Positions 31,782 to 40,029 are shown, counted from the stretch's first letter. The stretch: 64,000 nt of DNA from Candidatus Saccharimonadota bacterium (GCA_017510705.1 JAFWMO010000007.1:1-64000), one strand, 5' to 3'. The notes: a model not told the origin generated them from the letters alone. Made by a program: numbers and translations.

Positions 31782-32651
31782 CTAATGTAGCGATATAAAA
31801 ACTTCGCCCTCGTCCTTTCTATTTATACGGTTAGCTTCTTTCGCGATGGTCGCAACAGAAAAATCAGGATTATTTGCTAATTCCATTATACTAGGTTTCG
31901 GTGGAGTTTGCACCGGCTTTTGCTCTGGTTTTACCACTACATTATTAAGGTTTTCCACAGGCCTTACCGCCGGTTCAGGCGATTTAAGCACTGGAGATTC
32001 TGGTGCTTCCAGCGCTTCTCCTCTGCTATTTTGGATAGTAGCACCCGCCATGCTGAAATTTGTGTTTTTTTCTATCGCATCTCGCATTTCTTTTATCACT
32101 TCCTGGCGACGCTCCGTTGTATCCTCGGCAATTGCTTTATCAATCACTTCAGAATGATAACTATCAAACATGTCTTTTGCAGTATTTGCCTCTGCCGCAA
32201 GATCGTCGCGCATCACGCTATCATTTACATTTTTAATTGCTTGGCCTTCAGTATCCACAATATTTGCAAGAAACGACAACCTATGTGTAGCCTCTTCTTC
32301 AGACAAATCACGTTTTCTAGTCTCTTCCACTATCTTCGGCGCAGTAATCAAAATCGTGGATTCTCTCTGCCCCGGCACCCAAACACGCTTTCTCGGTTTC
32401 AAATAATAAGATACTAACGCCGCTAGATATGTTTCCATTGGCTGGTCCTTTTTTAATGGCAAAGCTAGCGCCAGCATCAAAAGCACCGGCGGAAGTGGTA
32501 TTATCGCCAGAAGCGGGAAAATCTGAAAAAGCCCCACCGCAAGCGCAATTAATGCACCAGCAATCAAAAGATATACGAACTGCCGAAAACTAAACGGCCC
32601 GATTAACTTGTCGTCCGCCTCAACGTCTTGAGGCACTTTATATTGCGCCAT
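31782..32651 (-). CDS. PrgI-family (VirB3-like) membrane protein with long cytoplasmic tail
   Basis: 289 aa. The first ~110 residues are PrgI/VirB3: YKVPQDVEADDKLIGPFSFRQFVYLLIAG and two close transmembrane helices (~25-45 and ~48-66), then YLKPRKRVWVPG. The remaining ~175 residues are a charged, low-structure cytoplasmic tail with prolines, longer than in PrgI of Firmicutes. It is a core inner-membrane part of the channel and usually sits with VirB4. Leaderless promoter with TGCTATAAT 8 nt before the ATG. Confidence 0.85.
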   Translation of the reverse strand: MAQYKVPQDVEADDKLIGPFSFRQFVYLLIAGALIALAVGLFQIFPLLAIIPLPPVLLMLALALPLKKDQPMETYLAALVSYYLKPRKRVWVPGQRESTILITAPKIVEETRKRDLSEEEATHRLSFLANIVDTEGQAIKNVNDSVMRDDLAAEANTAKDMFDSYHSEVIDKAIAEDTTERRQEVIKEMRDAIEKNTNFSMAGATIQNSRGEALEAPESPVLKSPEPAVRPVENLNNVVVKPEQKPVQTPPKPSIMELANNPDFSVATIAKEANRINRKDEGEVFISLH

Positions 32652-32659
32652 ACATATAT

Positions 32660-32665
32660 ATTATA
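32660..32665 (-). promoter_or_regulatory. -10 box of the PrgI-VirB4 operon (leaderless)
   Basis: TGCTATAAT on the minus strand ends 8 nt before the ATG at 32651, just after the terminator of the VirB6-like gene. Confidence 0.55.
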
Positions 32666-32691
32666 GCATAATCTTAATATTTCTTTAGCAA

Positions 32692-32718
32692 GAAAAACCG
32701 CCGTTTTACACCGGCGGT
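32692..32718 (-). terminator. Terminator of the VirB6-like gene
   Basis: On the minus strand ACCGCCG-GTGTAAAA-CGGCGGT followed by TTTTTC, just beyond the stop at 32732. Confidence 0.8.
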
Positions 32719-32731
32719 CCATAGTCCATAG

Positions 32732-35700
32732 CTAATCTATCAAAAACGAATTTAGTGCATCAACTGCAAAATCATGCAATTCATCCTCCGTAGGGAAACG
32801 TCCCCTACCGCTCTGTCCACTAATATACGCATCAAAAGCTTCTGCTACCCTAGCAAGTTCAGAATGTTGGCCACAATATTCCATAAATTCTGATGCAAAT
32901 TTATCTGGATCATTGCCGCTATTAATATGCAAAGATTCCACTACTTCCGCATGATTAACGCCGCTAAATTCTGGCGTATGTATTTGTTGCTGTACACCAC
33001 GTGCAATTTTTCTCATATCCCCACTCTGCAAATATGGGTCTATATTCGCTTGCCCACGACCAACACCCCACTTCGTATCAAATACTTTCTTCAAATTCTT
33101 CCATTTTTCTGCAGCACCAGCTTTCTGGTTATCTGCTGTATTTGGCGTTTGTCGAGACATCATCATAGTAATCTTACGAGCCGCTGGGAAAATAAATTTC
33201 TCTTTCACACGCTCCATTAGATCTTCGTAAGAAACATTCTCGGTATCAGTTGCTGGAAATTCTTTCAAAACAAGCTCACCATTTTCCAAAACTTCCTTTT
33301 TCACGGTCAAAGGTTTACCATTTACATTTCTATATCCACGAATCAAATCTTCTGGGAAAGCCTTGTTCCATTGATCCGGATCCATCATCATGGCCATCAG
33401 GTCAATAGCGTCACCATCTTGGGTATTAAACGCACCTGGCTTAGTTGCTTTATTCAAGCTATCAAGATAAGCCAAGTTCAACTGAGCATAATTCTTAATA
33501 TATCCTCTCTTTACCATTTCTGCTACCATCGGACTAAACGCTGCGTTCTTTTCTTTAAACGGAGCGCTAAGAAGCGCGCGCCCAACAGTAGTACGGTAAT
33601 CGTCCAAACCTATGTTCTTCAATAATTTATCTTTCTCCGGATCACCAGTTGACGGTATCAAGTTGCCCTTATTAATACCAGCCAAGAAAGCATAGTTATT
33701 ATTGATTGGATCATTAATCGGAGCATCAATATTTGATAATATTTCTTTTACCATAGATTTATCATTTCTATACACCCTTTGCACGAATGTATCGCCATCG
33801 TACCAATCAAAATAGGCCTCTCCATTTTCATCTACCTTATCCCACAGCCACAACTTTCCTGGATCTCTTACCAACAATTCGCCACGTACTTTTTCAATCA
33901 CTTTACCATTTTTGTCAATTGCATAACCATCATCATCCGTATGATAGCCCACCACCATTGCCCTAAACTGATGTTTATCAATTGGATATTTCGCTAACAA
34001 TATAGCATCATCTCTACGCTGACTATTTTCCACTGCTGCTGCCCTAGCAATGATCTTACCCATTACGCGGCCAGTGCCCATCAAGCCTAATTCGCCAGCA
34101 GAAGACTCTATATAATGCCTATATTTCGGCATCATCCCAAGTTTATCGCGATTCATATTTGCATCCACAAACTCACTCACCATAAACTTAAAGTCAGCTT
34201 CTTCATCATTCTCCGCCGTCATTTGTGCACGACTAAGTTCAAGATAATTCTTGGCGCCAATAGCAGCACGAGCTTGTTCTTCATCAATTCTACTTAGACG
34301 TTCCAATTCCTTCGCATCCTTGATTTTGTTAGCGGCCTTCACTCTATTACGTATCTCTTCGCTCGTAAAATAACTACCATATGCACTTAACACATGTGTC
34401 GTATCTTTAGTTGCTGTCTCGCTGGCAAGACTAGTATTAGCCGCATCTTTGGCAGCATGCGTATACTTGTTTGCTTTCAAGAAATCGCTCGTACCCTCCG
34501 CTTTCGTCCCATCATACCCACCAGATATCTTCTTTTGCGCATAGATATTCGCTTCGTTTTTTCTGATCTTTAGTAGATTAGCTGTATTCTGTTCACGAAG
34601 CTCTTTACGATTAGACAAATACCTTCTCAAATGGCTATACGGAGTTTTGCCATACTGCAAATAATACGCACTAGTCTCTGCTTTGCGCGATTCTGCCCAA
34701 GCCCTGTTCGTAGCAAGTGGCACCGCAAAGAAACCTGTAATCTTTGCATTGATAGTCCCAAGGAATGTTCCAGACATTTTCATCAGCGACCAAGAGAAGA
34801 AAAGTGGGAATATCTGTACCGCCACGCCCAGAATCATCATAAATCCATTACTTGCGCTCGCAATAATTGCCCAACCCGCCAAAGACGACGCGCCAAAAAG
34901 TAGCGAATACATCGGGTAAAACACCAACATCTTCGTCAGCAAATCTTTCCACTTTTTAAACAAATGCTCTGTATTTGGCAAAATATATGACACTATTGCA
35001 AGCGGCGCAATCATCACTAAAAGTACCACTACCACCTGACGAAGCGCAATTGTAATAAGCCCCACCACTACCGCCACTAATGCGCCTAATACCGCCGGTA
35101 TTAGCATCCAAATTTCACCACCCTCAAACGCAATCACCCCACCACCAATTGCTAGCGCCGTTCCGCCAGAAAGCGAGCTATACATTTCAGACATTTTTAT
35201 ACTCGTCTCCTCTGTCGCATAACCTTCTTCAGACAATATCAATGGCACCGTGGATTCCTCCACTGATGTGAATATCCCCCTCACCCCATTGCCAATGATA
35301 TTGGAAAGATCCACCGCTAGCGAACACACTAGAAAGCTGAGGTTCACCATTATTGCCGCAATAATCAGCTTTGGCAATGCCTTTTTGATTCCATAATTCG
35401 AGATTCCCACCCCTGTTATTTGCGAATAAATCGCAATCAAAAGAAATATCACAAACGCAATGTTTGCAATTCCTAGACAATACTTCCATATCTGATAGAT
35501 CGGAGATTCTTCTTCTGCCTTTAACGGATTTATTTCTAGAAGCTCCTTATTCTTATCATAAAGCCAGTCCACCGCCTCCGAAATCTTACCAGTCGTCGGG
35601 CAAACTAGCCAACCAATCGAGCCAAGCGTATCGTCGCAAGTCCTCGTTTCTACTTTTGTTTCCTCAGTTTCCGCCGTTTGCACCGTCGTAGATGCATTCC

Positions 35701-35824
35701 CATCTTCTTCGTCAGCAAAAACATTATTCCCTATCATAACAGGGGAAATTATACTTAAGATACCCAAAAAACAACCAAAAATGGCCTTTACAAACCTACT
35801 TTTTGATGGTTTTTTCATTACCAT
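32732..35824 (-). CDS. Giant VirB6/TrbL-like channel protein
   Basis: 1030 aa. N-terminal signal or first transmembrane segment (~12-37), a periplasmic stretch with two cysteines, and about seven more membrane helices between ~115 and ~380 (FVIFLLIAIYSQITG, LIIAAIMVNLSFLVCSLAVDL, AVVVGLITIALRQVVVVLLVMIAPLAIVSYIL), the VirB6/TrbL arrangement. The remaining ~640 residues are soluble, charged and without a known domain, far longer than classical VirB6 (~300 aa) but like 'extended' VirB6 proteins of intracellular or host-associated bacteria. It likely forms the translocation pore. GGGAGG is upstream; promoter at 35858. Confidence 0.8.
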   Translation of the reverse strand: MVMKKPSKSRFVKAIFGCFLGILSIISPVMIGNNVFADEEDGNASTTVQTAETEETKVETRTCDDTLGSIGWLVCPTTGKISEAVDWLYDKNKELLEINPLKAEEESPIYQIWKYCLGIANIAFVIFLLIAIYSQITGVGISNYGIKKALPKLIIAAIMVNLSFLVCSLAVDLSNIIGNGVRGIFTSVEESTVPLILSEEGYATEETSIKMSEMYSSLSGGTALAIGGGVIAFEGGEIWMLIPAVLGALVAVVVGLITIALRQVVVVLLVMIAPLAIVSYILPNTEHLFKKWKDLLTKMLVFYPMYSLLFGASSLAGWAIIASASNGFMMILGVAVQIFPLFFSWSLMKMSGTFLGTINAKITGFFAVPLATNRAWAESRKAETSAYYLQYGKTPYSHLRRYLSNRKELREQNTANLLKIRKNEANIYAQKKISGGYDGTKAEGTSDFLKANKYTHAAKDAANTSLASETATKDTTHVLSAYGSYFTSEEIRNRVKAANKIKDAKELERLSRIDEEQARAAIGAKNYLELSRAQMTAENDEEADFKFMVSEFVDANMNRDKLGMMPKYRHYIESSAGELGLMGTGRVMGKIIARAAAVENSQRRDDAILLAKYPIDKHQFRAMVVGYHTDDDGYAIDKNGKVIEKVRGELLVRDPGKLWLWDKVDENGEAYFDWYDGDTFVQRVYRNDKSMVKEILSNIDAPINDPINNNYAFLAGINKGNLIPSTGDPEKDKLLKNIGLDDYRTTVGRALLSAPFKEKNAAFSPMVAEMVKRGYIKNYAQLNLAYLDSLNKATKPGAFNTQDGDAIDLMAMMMDPDQWNKAFPEDLIRGYRNVNGKPLTVKKEVLENGELVLKEFPATDTENVSYEDLMERVKEKFIFPAARKITMMMSRQTPNTADNQKAGAAEKWKNLKKVFDTKWGVGRGQANIDPYLQSGDMRKIARGVQQQIHTPEFSGVNHAEVVESLHINSGNDPDKFASEFMEYCGQHSELARVAEAFDAYISGQSGRGRFPTEDELHDFAVDALNSFLID

Positions 35825-35857
35825 AATAAAAATTGCCTCCCTTTAAGGCATGCCCTA

Positions 35858-35866
35858 ATTATAGCA
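35858..35866 (-). promoter_or_regulatory. Extended -10 promoter of the VirB6-like gene
   Basis: TGCTATAAT on the minus strand, ~34 nt before the ATG at 35824 with a GGGAGG site between. Confidence 0.6.
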
Positions 35867-35932
35867 CGCATAAGCGTTTTTGTCAAGAGGTATATCACAC
35901 ATTTTCGCACTAGACAATTCAAAATACTATGT

Positions 35933-35938
35933 TATGAT
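35933..35938 (+). promoter_or_regulatory. -10 box of the pilin-like operon (leaderless)
   Basis: TATGAT ends 6 nt before the ATG at 35945. It diverges from the VirB6-like promoter. Confidence 0.5.
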
Positions 35939-35944
35939 TAAATT

Positions 35945-36754
35945 ATGTTAAAGAAATTACTTTTGCCCTTGCTAGCAATTCTTACGCTAGGCACAGCACT
36001 CATTGTTACTCCTGTTTATGCAGATTATGAAGGCACGGATTGCTCCAAATTACCAGCTGGCGAAAAACAAAAGTGTCTAGATGGCGGCGGATACGATAGC
36101 AGCATATCAAGTATCTCTGGCAACTGTAGCTATTTCCTCGGTATGCCATCTTGGAACTGTGGTGTCGGAGACATAAACGATGAAAGCTCTCTCAAAGCCG
36201 GCATCTGGAAAATTGTCGCCAATATCTTTGCGGACATCACCGCTATTGCCACCTATTTAGTTTTGGGCTACGTAATCTACGGTGGTTACCAATATATCTT
36301 CTCTGGTGGAGAAGTTGGCAAAGTTGCTACCGGCAAAAAGACTCTAAATCAAGCCTTTATTGGCCTCGCCATCGTCATGCTGGCCAACGTCATCGTTAAT
36401 GCCATTCGTATCGCCCTTATTGGCAGCGACCCGCTCATTGCAAACACCTCCCAACAACCATATATGGTTAGCGAAATGGTCATGAACGCTATTGGCTGGA
36501 TTATTGGCATCAGTGGCCTTGTCTCCACTGTCTTTGTAGTTGGTGGCGGTATCTTCTATATGACTTCTTCTGGCGACCCAACCAAGCTCCAAAAAGCCAA
36601 AAATATGATTAAATACGCTCTCATTGGCCTAGCTATCACTGCCCTCGCCGAGGCTATACTTGTCTTCATGTACAACACGATTGAAAAAGCTCAAAGCGAT
36701 GCCGAATATGGCATCATAGAAAGGTCTCAAAATGAAACTACAAAAATCTCTTAA
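35945..36754 (+). CDS. VirB2-like protein with duplicated pilin module
   Basis: 269 aa. Signal peptide ~1-27 (LTLGTALIVTPVYA), a Cys-rich segment (~30-75: six Cys), then two copies of a two-helix pilin module: ~95-160 (VLGYVIYGGYQYIFSGGEVGKVATGKKTLNQAFIGLAIVMLANVIV) and ~180-250 (VFVVGGGIFYMTSSGDPTKLQKAKNMIKYALIGLAITALAEAIL). Each copy has the helix-G(G)xxYxxSxGD-K-helix layout of VirB2/TrbC pilins. The fused tandem copy is unusual. It overlaps the next pilin gene by 23 bp and faces away from the VirB6-like gene. Confidence 0.7.
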   Translation: MLKKLLLPLLAILTLGTALIVTPVYADYEGTDCSKLPAGEKQKCLDGGGYDSSISSISGNCSYFLGMPSWNCGVGDINDESSLKAGIWKIVANIFADITAIATYLVLGYVIYGGYQYIFSGGEVGKVATGKKTLNQAFIGLAIVMLANVIVNAIRIALIGSDPLIANTSQQPYMVSEMVMNAIGWIIGISGLVSTVFVVGGGIFYMTSSGDPTKLQKAKNMIKYALIGLAITALAEAILVFMYNTIEKAQSDAEYGIIERSQNETTKIS

Positions 36755-37187
36755 AACTATAGCTATTTCTATCGCATGTCTCTTCAGCTTCGCTACTATT
36801 TTTACCACTCCTACATTCGCAACAGGCAATTGTGACTCTAGCCTCCCGCCAGAAATCCTTGTAGCGAATGGTTGCGGAGGAGATATTTCTAGTGACGAAA
36901 ACTATTTCCGCGATACCCTCACCGGCATCCTAAACGGCATCATCGGCGCCTCTAGCCTTGTGGCAGTTATTTTCATCCTAATCGGCGGCATCAATTACAT
37001 GACCTCCGCTGGCGATGCGTCTAAACTCCAAAAAGCCAAATCCACCATTCTCTATGCTGTTATTGGCCTTGTCATCTGCGTATTATCATTCGCTATAGTC
37101 AACTGGGCCATCTCCACCTTCTCTCCTCCAGCCGAAAGCTCCAAAGCAGGAATGCCTAGTGACGTACCAGCTAAATACCAAGAATAA
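36732..37187 (+). CDS. VirB2-like pilin
   Basis: 151 aa. Signal peptide ~1-32 (FTTPTFATG), a short region with three Cys, then one pilin module with helices ~72-92 and ~110-133 joined by NYMTSAGDASKLQKAKST. Small two-helix membrane proteins of this kind form T4SS pili. Overlaps the upstream gene by 23 bp. No ribosome site is evident, suggesting coupling. Confidence 0.7.
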   Translation: MKLQKSLKTIAISIACLFSFATIFTTPTFATGNCDSSLPPEILVANGCGGDISSDENYFRDTLTGILNGIIGASSLVAVIFILIGGINYMTSAGDASKLQKAKSTILYAVIGLVICVLSFAIVNWAISTFSPPAESSKAGMPSDVPAKYQE

Positions 37188-37249
37188 TCCTATTGCATTT
37201 TTAATAAAATCGTTATAAAATATCATTAAGTAAATCAAAGGAATTATAA

Positions 37250-37549
37250 ATGAAAAATATTCTTCTCACTCTCGCTGATACCAAACTACCAGACAAGGTA
37301 GACGGTAGCACCGATCTCACTGGCAACATCACCACCATTATCAACGCAGTTATTGGTATTCTTGGTCTAGTCTGTGTTATCGTGATGATTATCGGTGGCG
37401 TCAACTATATGACTTCTGCTGGTGATGCTGGCAAAGTCAAAAAAGGCAAAGACACCATTCTTTACGGCCTTATCGGTCTTGTCATCTGCGTACTCGCCTT
37501 TGCTCTAGTGAACTGGGTCATCTCCGGCGTATTAAATGGCGTAAAATAG
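37250..37549 (+). CDS. VirB2-like mini-pilin without signal peptide
   Basis: 99 aa. Contains only the pilin module (helices ~32-55 and ~73-93 joined by NYMTSAGDAGKVKKGKDT) plus a short hydrophilic N-terminus; no cleavable signal. Nearly the same loop as the 151-aa pilin, so it is a paralogue. AAAGGA precedes the ATG and TATAAA lies ~30 nt upstream. Followed by a strong terminator. Confidence 0.7.
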   Translation: MKNILLTLADTKLPDKVDGSTDLTGNITTIINAVIGILGLVCVIVMIIGGVNYMTSAGDAGKVKKGKDTILYGLIGLVICVLAFALVNWVISGVLNGVK

Positions 37550-37562
37550 CATATAGCAATCT

Positions 37563-37587
37563 AAATCTCCCTCCGGGGAGATTTTTT
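37563..37587 (+). terminator. Terminator of the pilin operon
   Basis: AAATCTCC-CTCC-GGGGAGATTTTTT, just after the 99-aa pilin gene. Confidence 0.85.
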
Positions 37588-37610
37588 GTGCCCCCTGCAA
37601 AGTAGCAAAG

Positions 37611-37637
37611 AAAAACTGCCTCGTTAGCCGAGGCAGT
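37611..37637 (-). terminator. Terminator of the Hsp20 gene
   Basis: On the minus strand ACTGCCTCG-GCTA-ACGAGGCAGT followed by TTTTC, facing the pilin terminator. Confidence 0.8.
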
Positions 37638-37663
37638 TCCACCGTACAACCCGAAAACCAATT

Positions 37664-38158
37664 CTATTGGATTTCAATTTTCTTTGGCGCTTCTACTTTT
37701 TCCTTCTCAAAGGTAATCGTAAGCACGCCATCTTTCAGCTCTGCTTTTACGCTATTTTCGTCTTCACGAACCTGCACAGGAAGTGCAATTGTCCTAGAAA
37801 ATTCACCCCAATAACATTCCTGAATATGCCAGCGAGTCGTCTGCTCATCTTCACCACCAGACAATACACCCGAAATCGTCAAAATATTGTCAGAAATACT
37901 GACATCGAGATCTGACTTTGAGATGCCAGCGGTGCGAGCTTTTACTACTAATTTGTCGGCGGTTTCATAGACATCTACTGCAAGCTGTCCAGGAAAATCG
38001 TCGGCCGGTTCCCACTCCTCATCTTCAACGGTTTCGCCAGAATCAGATGCGGCCACTTCCTCTGCTTCTGCTGGTGTAGATACCTCACTATCATCACCCA
38101 TAAATGCAGCGGCCAACTCATCGTCAATTAGCAAATCGTCACTATTTGTACGAGCCAT
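37664..38158 (-). CDS. Hsp20/alpha-crystallin family small heat-shock protein
   Basis: 164 aa from ATG 38158 (GGAGG 5 nt upstream); a longer frame has no start signal. The first ~65 residues are acidic. Residues ~70-160 are the alpha-crystallin domain: FPGQLAVDVYETADKLVVKARTAGISKSDLDVSISDNILTISG, then SFSRTIALP-like FSRTIALPVQV and KDGVLTITFEK. The conserved A/G-x-L-x-n-GVL motif is intact (LKDGVLTI). It binds unfolding proteins as an oligomer. No CIRCE is seen upstream, so its control differs from dnaJ and groESL. Confidence 0.9.
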   Translation of the reverse strand: MARTNSDDLLIDDELAAAFMGDDSEVSTPAEAEEVAASDSGETVEDEEWEPADDFPGQLAVDVYETADKLVVKARTAGISKSDLDVSISDNILTISGVLSGGEDEQTTRWHIQECYWGEFSRTIALPVQVREDENSVKAELKDGVLTITFEKEKVEAPKKIEIQ

Positions 38159-38222
38159 ATTTCCTCCACTTATATTGTTATGCTTTATTATAAAGCACTT
38201 TGGTAGTAAAATCAAGAGAAAT

Positions 38223-38879
38223 ATGAGTTTTATTGTAAAAAACACAACGTTATTAAACCCTCTGGACCTTATTGCGCCTCACTCTTGTAGGGGTTGTGGG
38301 GCTATCGGTTCAGCCTTATGCGATTGTTGTAAAAATAACATAATCGCAAACCGAAAGGCCATCAAACTAAAATCCACCGGTCGTAATTTTCCATCAGCTT
38401 TCGTGGTAGATCATCGTAGCAAACTCATTGGTACTCTTATCCACGACTACAAATATAATTCCGTTCGCGCATTAGCCACTCCACTTGCAAAACTCCTAGG
38501 CCAAACCATCCCAGCCATAGATGGGCAAGTCGTTATTGTACCTCTCCCGACCATTTCCAAACATATTCGCGAGCGCGGTTTTGACCATACACTTTTAATT
38601 GCCAAAAAATTCACTCGCCTCCGCGGCAAAAATTATAAAGTTAAGAAAGTCCTTCTTCGCAACAAAAACACTATTCAAGTTGGGGCCAACAAATCTTCTC
38701 GCATCAAACAAGCCGAAATGGCTTACATTAAAAACAACAAAATTTCCATAGACAAAAACACCACCTATATTCTTTTCGACGACGTTTGGACTACTGGTGC
38801 CAGCATGAAATCTGCCGTCAAAAAGCTCCGAGAGGCCGGAGCTAAGAAAATCATAGTAGCACTACTAGCAATGAGCTAA
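38223..38879 (+). CDS. ComF-family phosphoribosyltransferase-like protein
   Basis: 218 aa from ATG 38223. An N-terminal Cys cluster (C-x2-C and C-x2-C in SCRGCGAIGSALCDCC) forms the ComF zinc finger. Residues ~95-215 are a type I PRTase with the PRPP loop YILFDDVWTTGAS and the terminal AKKIIVALLAMS. ComF is needed for DNA uptake in Bacillus and Haemophilus; other homologues have no known role. It converges with and overlaps the 136-aa pilin gene by 15 bp. Confidence 0.85.
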   Translation: MSFIVKNTTLLNPLDLIAPHSCRGCGAIGSALCDCCKNNIIANRKAIKLKSTGRNFPSAFVVDHRSKLIGTLIHDYKYNSVRALATPLAKLLGQTIPAIDGQVVIVPLPTISKHIRERGFDHTLLIAKKFTRLRGKNYKVKKVLLRNKNTIQVGANKSSRIKQAEMAYIKNNKISIDKNTTYILFDDVWTTGASMKSAVKKLREAGAKKIIVALLAMS

Positions 38880-39275
38880 ATCGGAAACTAGACTAGCCGT
38901 TTGTTCACTAGATGGAAGTGCCGTAATCACAAAGTTCACAATTGCAAACGCTAAGAATGCAATAATAAGACCAATAATTGCATAAAGCACGGTGTTTTTT
39001 GCATCAGTCACTTTCTTGGCATCACCGCCAGAAATTACGTAACGAATACCGCCTATAATAAGCATGATTACAGCAATAATACCTACAATATAAAGAATAG
39101 TGTTTGTGACTTGCTTAAATACACCAGTATCACCAAAAAGATCCGAAGGGCAACCATCACATTGTGCGGCCTGTGCGCCCTCTTGCAAAGTAAGCGCAGA
39201 TGCGTTCGCCACAGTAGCAACCGCCATCACACCGATTAATAAAACTGGTAGAATCAATTTCACAAACTTTTTCAT
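38865..39275 (-). CDS. Fourth VirB2-like pilin, CAGGG-type signal peptide
   Basis: 136 aa. Signal peptide ~1-27 (VMAVATVANASA), a CDGC motif at ~39-42, then the pilin module (YIVGIIAVIMLIIGGIRYVISGGDAKKVTDAKNTVLYAIIGLIIAFLAFAIVNFVI). The GGDAKKVTDAKNTVLYAIIGLI loop is a clear paralogue of the three plus-strand pilins 1.5 kb away. It is alone on its own leaderless promoter (TGTTATAAT, 6 nt), so may be expressed separately, for example as the main pilus subunit. Confidence 0.75.
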   Translation of the reverse strand: MKKFVKLILPVLLIGVMAVATVANASALTLQEGAQAAQCDGCPSDLFGDTGVFKQVTNTILYIVGIIAVIMLIIGGIRYVISGGDAKKVTDAKNTVLYAIIGLIIAFLAFAIVNFVITALPSSEQTASLVSDLAHC

Positions 39276-39281
39276 AGCCTA

Positions 39282-39287
39282 ATTATA
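39282..39287 (-). promoter_or_regulatory. -10 box of the fourth pilin (leaderless)
   Basis: TGTTATAAT on the minus strand ends 6 nt before the ATG at 39275. Confidence 0.6.
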
Positions 39288-39322
39288 ACACATATTCCAA
39301 GAAAGTTCCAGAGTCAAATTCT

Positions 39323-39343
39323 TGGCGGAGGGTGGGAGATTCG
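39323..39343 (-). repeat. 21-nt echo of the tRNA-Ser 3' end (nt 56-76 incl. CCA)
   Basis: Exact copy of 39401-39421, the last 21 nt of tRNA-Ser, lying 78 nt downstream in transcript direction. It is preceded on the minus strand by two short palindromes (GAGACTCGGATCTC and GCGCTTCGCGC). Limits are identical to those of the tRNA-Lys echo at 4786-4806. Confidence 0.85.
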
Positions 39344-39400
39344 CATCGAGCGCGAAGCGCGAGATCCGAGTCTCGTTTTTTGTGCATGCTCGTTAGAGCA

Positions 39401-39493
39401 TGGCGGAGGGTGGGAGATTCGAACTCCCGCTCCAGATCACTCCAGACTAACGATTTAGCAAACCGTCCCCTTCAGCCACTTGGGTAACCCTCC
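39401..39493 (-). tRNA. tRNA-Ser(GCU)
   Basis: 93 nt with encoded CCA. Acceptor GGAGGGT/ACCCTCC, anticodon stem ACGGT/ATCGT with loop TTGCTAA (anticodon GCT), T-arm GGGAG/CTCCC with loop TTCGAAT, and the long variable region typical of serine tRNAs. TGGTAGAAT ends 9 nt before the mature 5' end, so the primary transcript would have only a 2-3 nt leader. No intrinsic terminator with T-run was found directly after it on the minus strand. Confidence 0.95.
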
Positions 39494-39502
39494 GTTCTCT
39501 AT

Positions 39503-39511
39503 ATTCTACCA
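39503..39511 (-). promoter_or_regulatory. Extended -10 of tRNA-Ser
   Basis: TGGTAGAAT on the minus strand, preceded by GTG as at rny and the 9158 promoter; 9 nt before the tRNA. Confidence 0.55.
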
Positions 39512-39549
39512 CACTTTTTAGTTTTTTCCGATACGTTTTCAAAATATGC

Positions 39550-39555
39550 TATAAT
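39550..39555 (+). promoter_or_regulatory. -10 box of the 155-aa membrane protein (leaderless)
   Basis: TGCTATAAT ends 6 nt before the ATG at 39562. Confidence 0.6.
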
Positions 39556-39561
39556 TTACTT

Positions 39562-40029
39562 ATGGTAAAGAAAATCGAAGATGTTTCGTGGGAAGCCACC
39601 GAATACATAGCCAGAGAACACAACGCTTGGTGGTATTTGGGGCTTATCATTGTTACCGCTGGTTTTTCAACACTAGCCGTTTTCCTCAAAGGTTGGACTT
39701 TTCTTATTCTTATCATCCTTAGCGCTATCACACTCATTGTTTACACCGTCCGCCCACCGCGCAAAATCAAATATCGCCTCGACTCTACTGGTCTCACAGA
39801 AGACAACAAGCTCCACAAATACGACGAATTCCGCGCTTTCGGCATCCTCAAAGAAGGCAGCAATTTTTCCGCTGTTCTCATCCCCAAAAAACGTTTTGGC
39901 CTTTCCGTAAAAGTTTATTTCCCAGAAGGCAGTGGCGAAGCTATCGTGGATGCACTTGGCGCTAGACTTCCAATGGAAGAAGTCAAACTAGACATCCTCG
40001 ACAAAATCGTTAATTTCTTGCGCATTTAG
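39562..40029 (+). CDS. Two-helix membrane protein with PH-like cytoplasmic domain
   Basis: 155 aa. Two adjacent hydrophobic helices (~25-42 and ~46-62), then a beta-rich domain (IKYRLDSTGLTEDNKLHKYDEFRAFGILKE ... FSAVLIPKKRFGLSVKVYFPE) resembling the bacterial PH fold that follows two transmembrane helices in many small-genome bacteria. Conserved WEA near the N-terminus (VSWEATEYI). Function unknown; probably lipid- or peptide-binding at the inner face of the membrane. Confidence 0.6.
   Translation: MVKKIEDVSWEATEYIAREHNAWWYLGLIIVTAGFSTLAVFLKGWTFLILIILSAITLIVYTVRPPRKIKYRLDSTGLTEDNKLHKYDEFRAFGILKEGSNFSAVLIPKKRFGLSVKVYFPEGSGEAIVDALGARLPMEEVKLDILDKIVNFLRI

Noticed and set aside
39361-39400. Intrinsic terminator directly after tRNA-Ser
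   Set aside because: The ATGCTC-TAAC-GAGCAT hairpin is followed by A-run rather than T-run on the minus strand.
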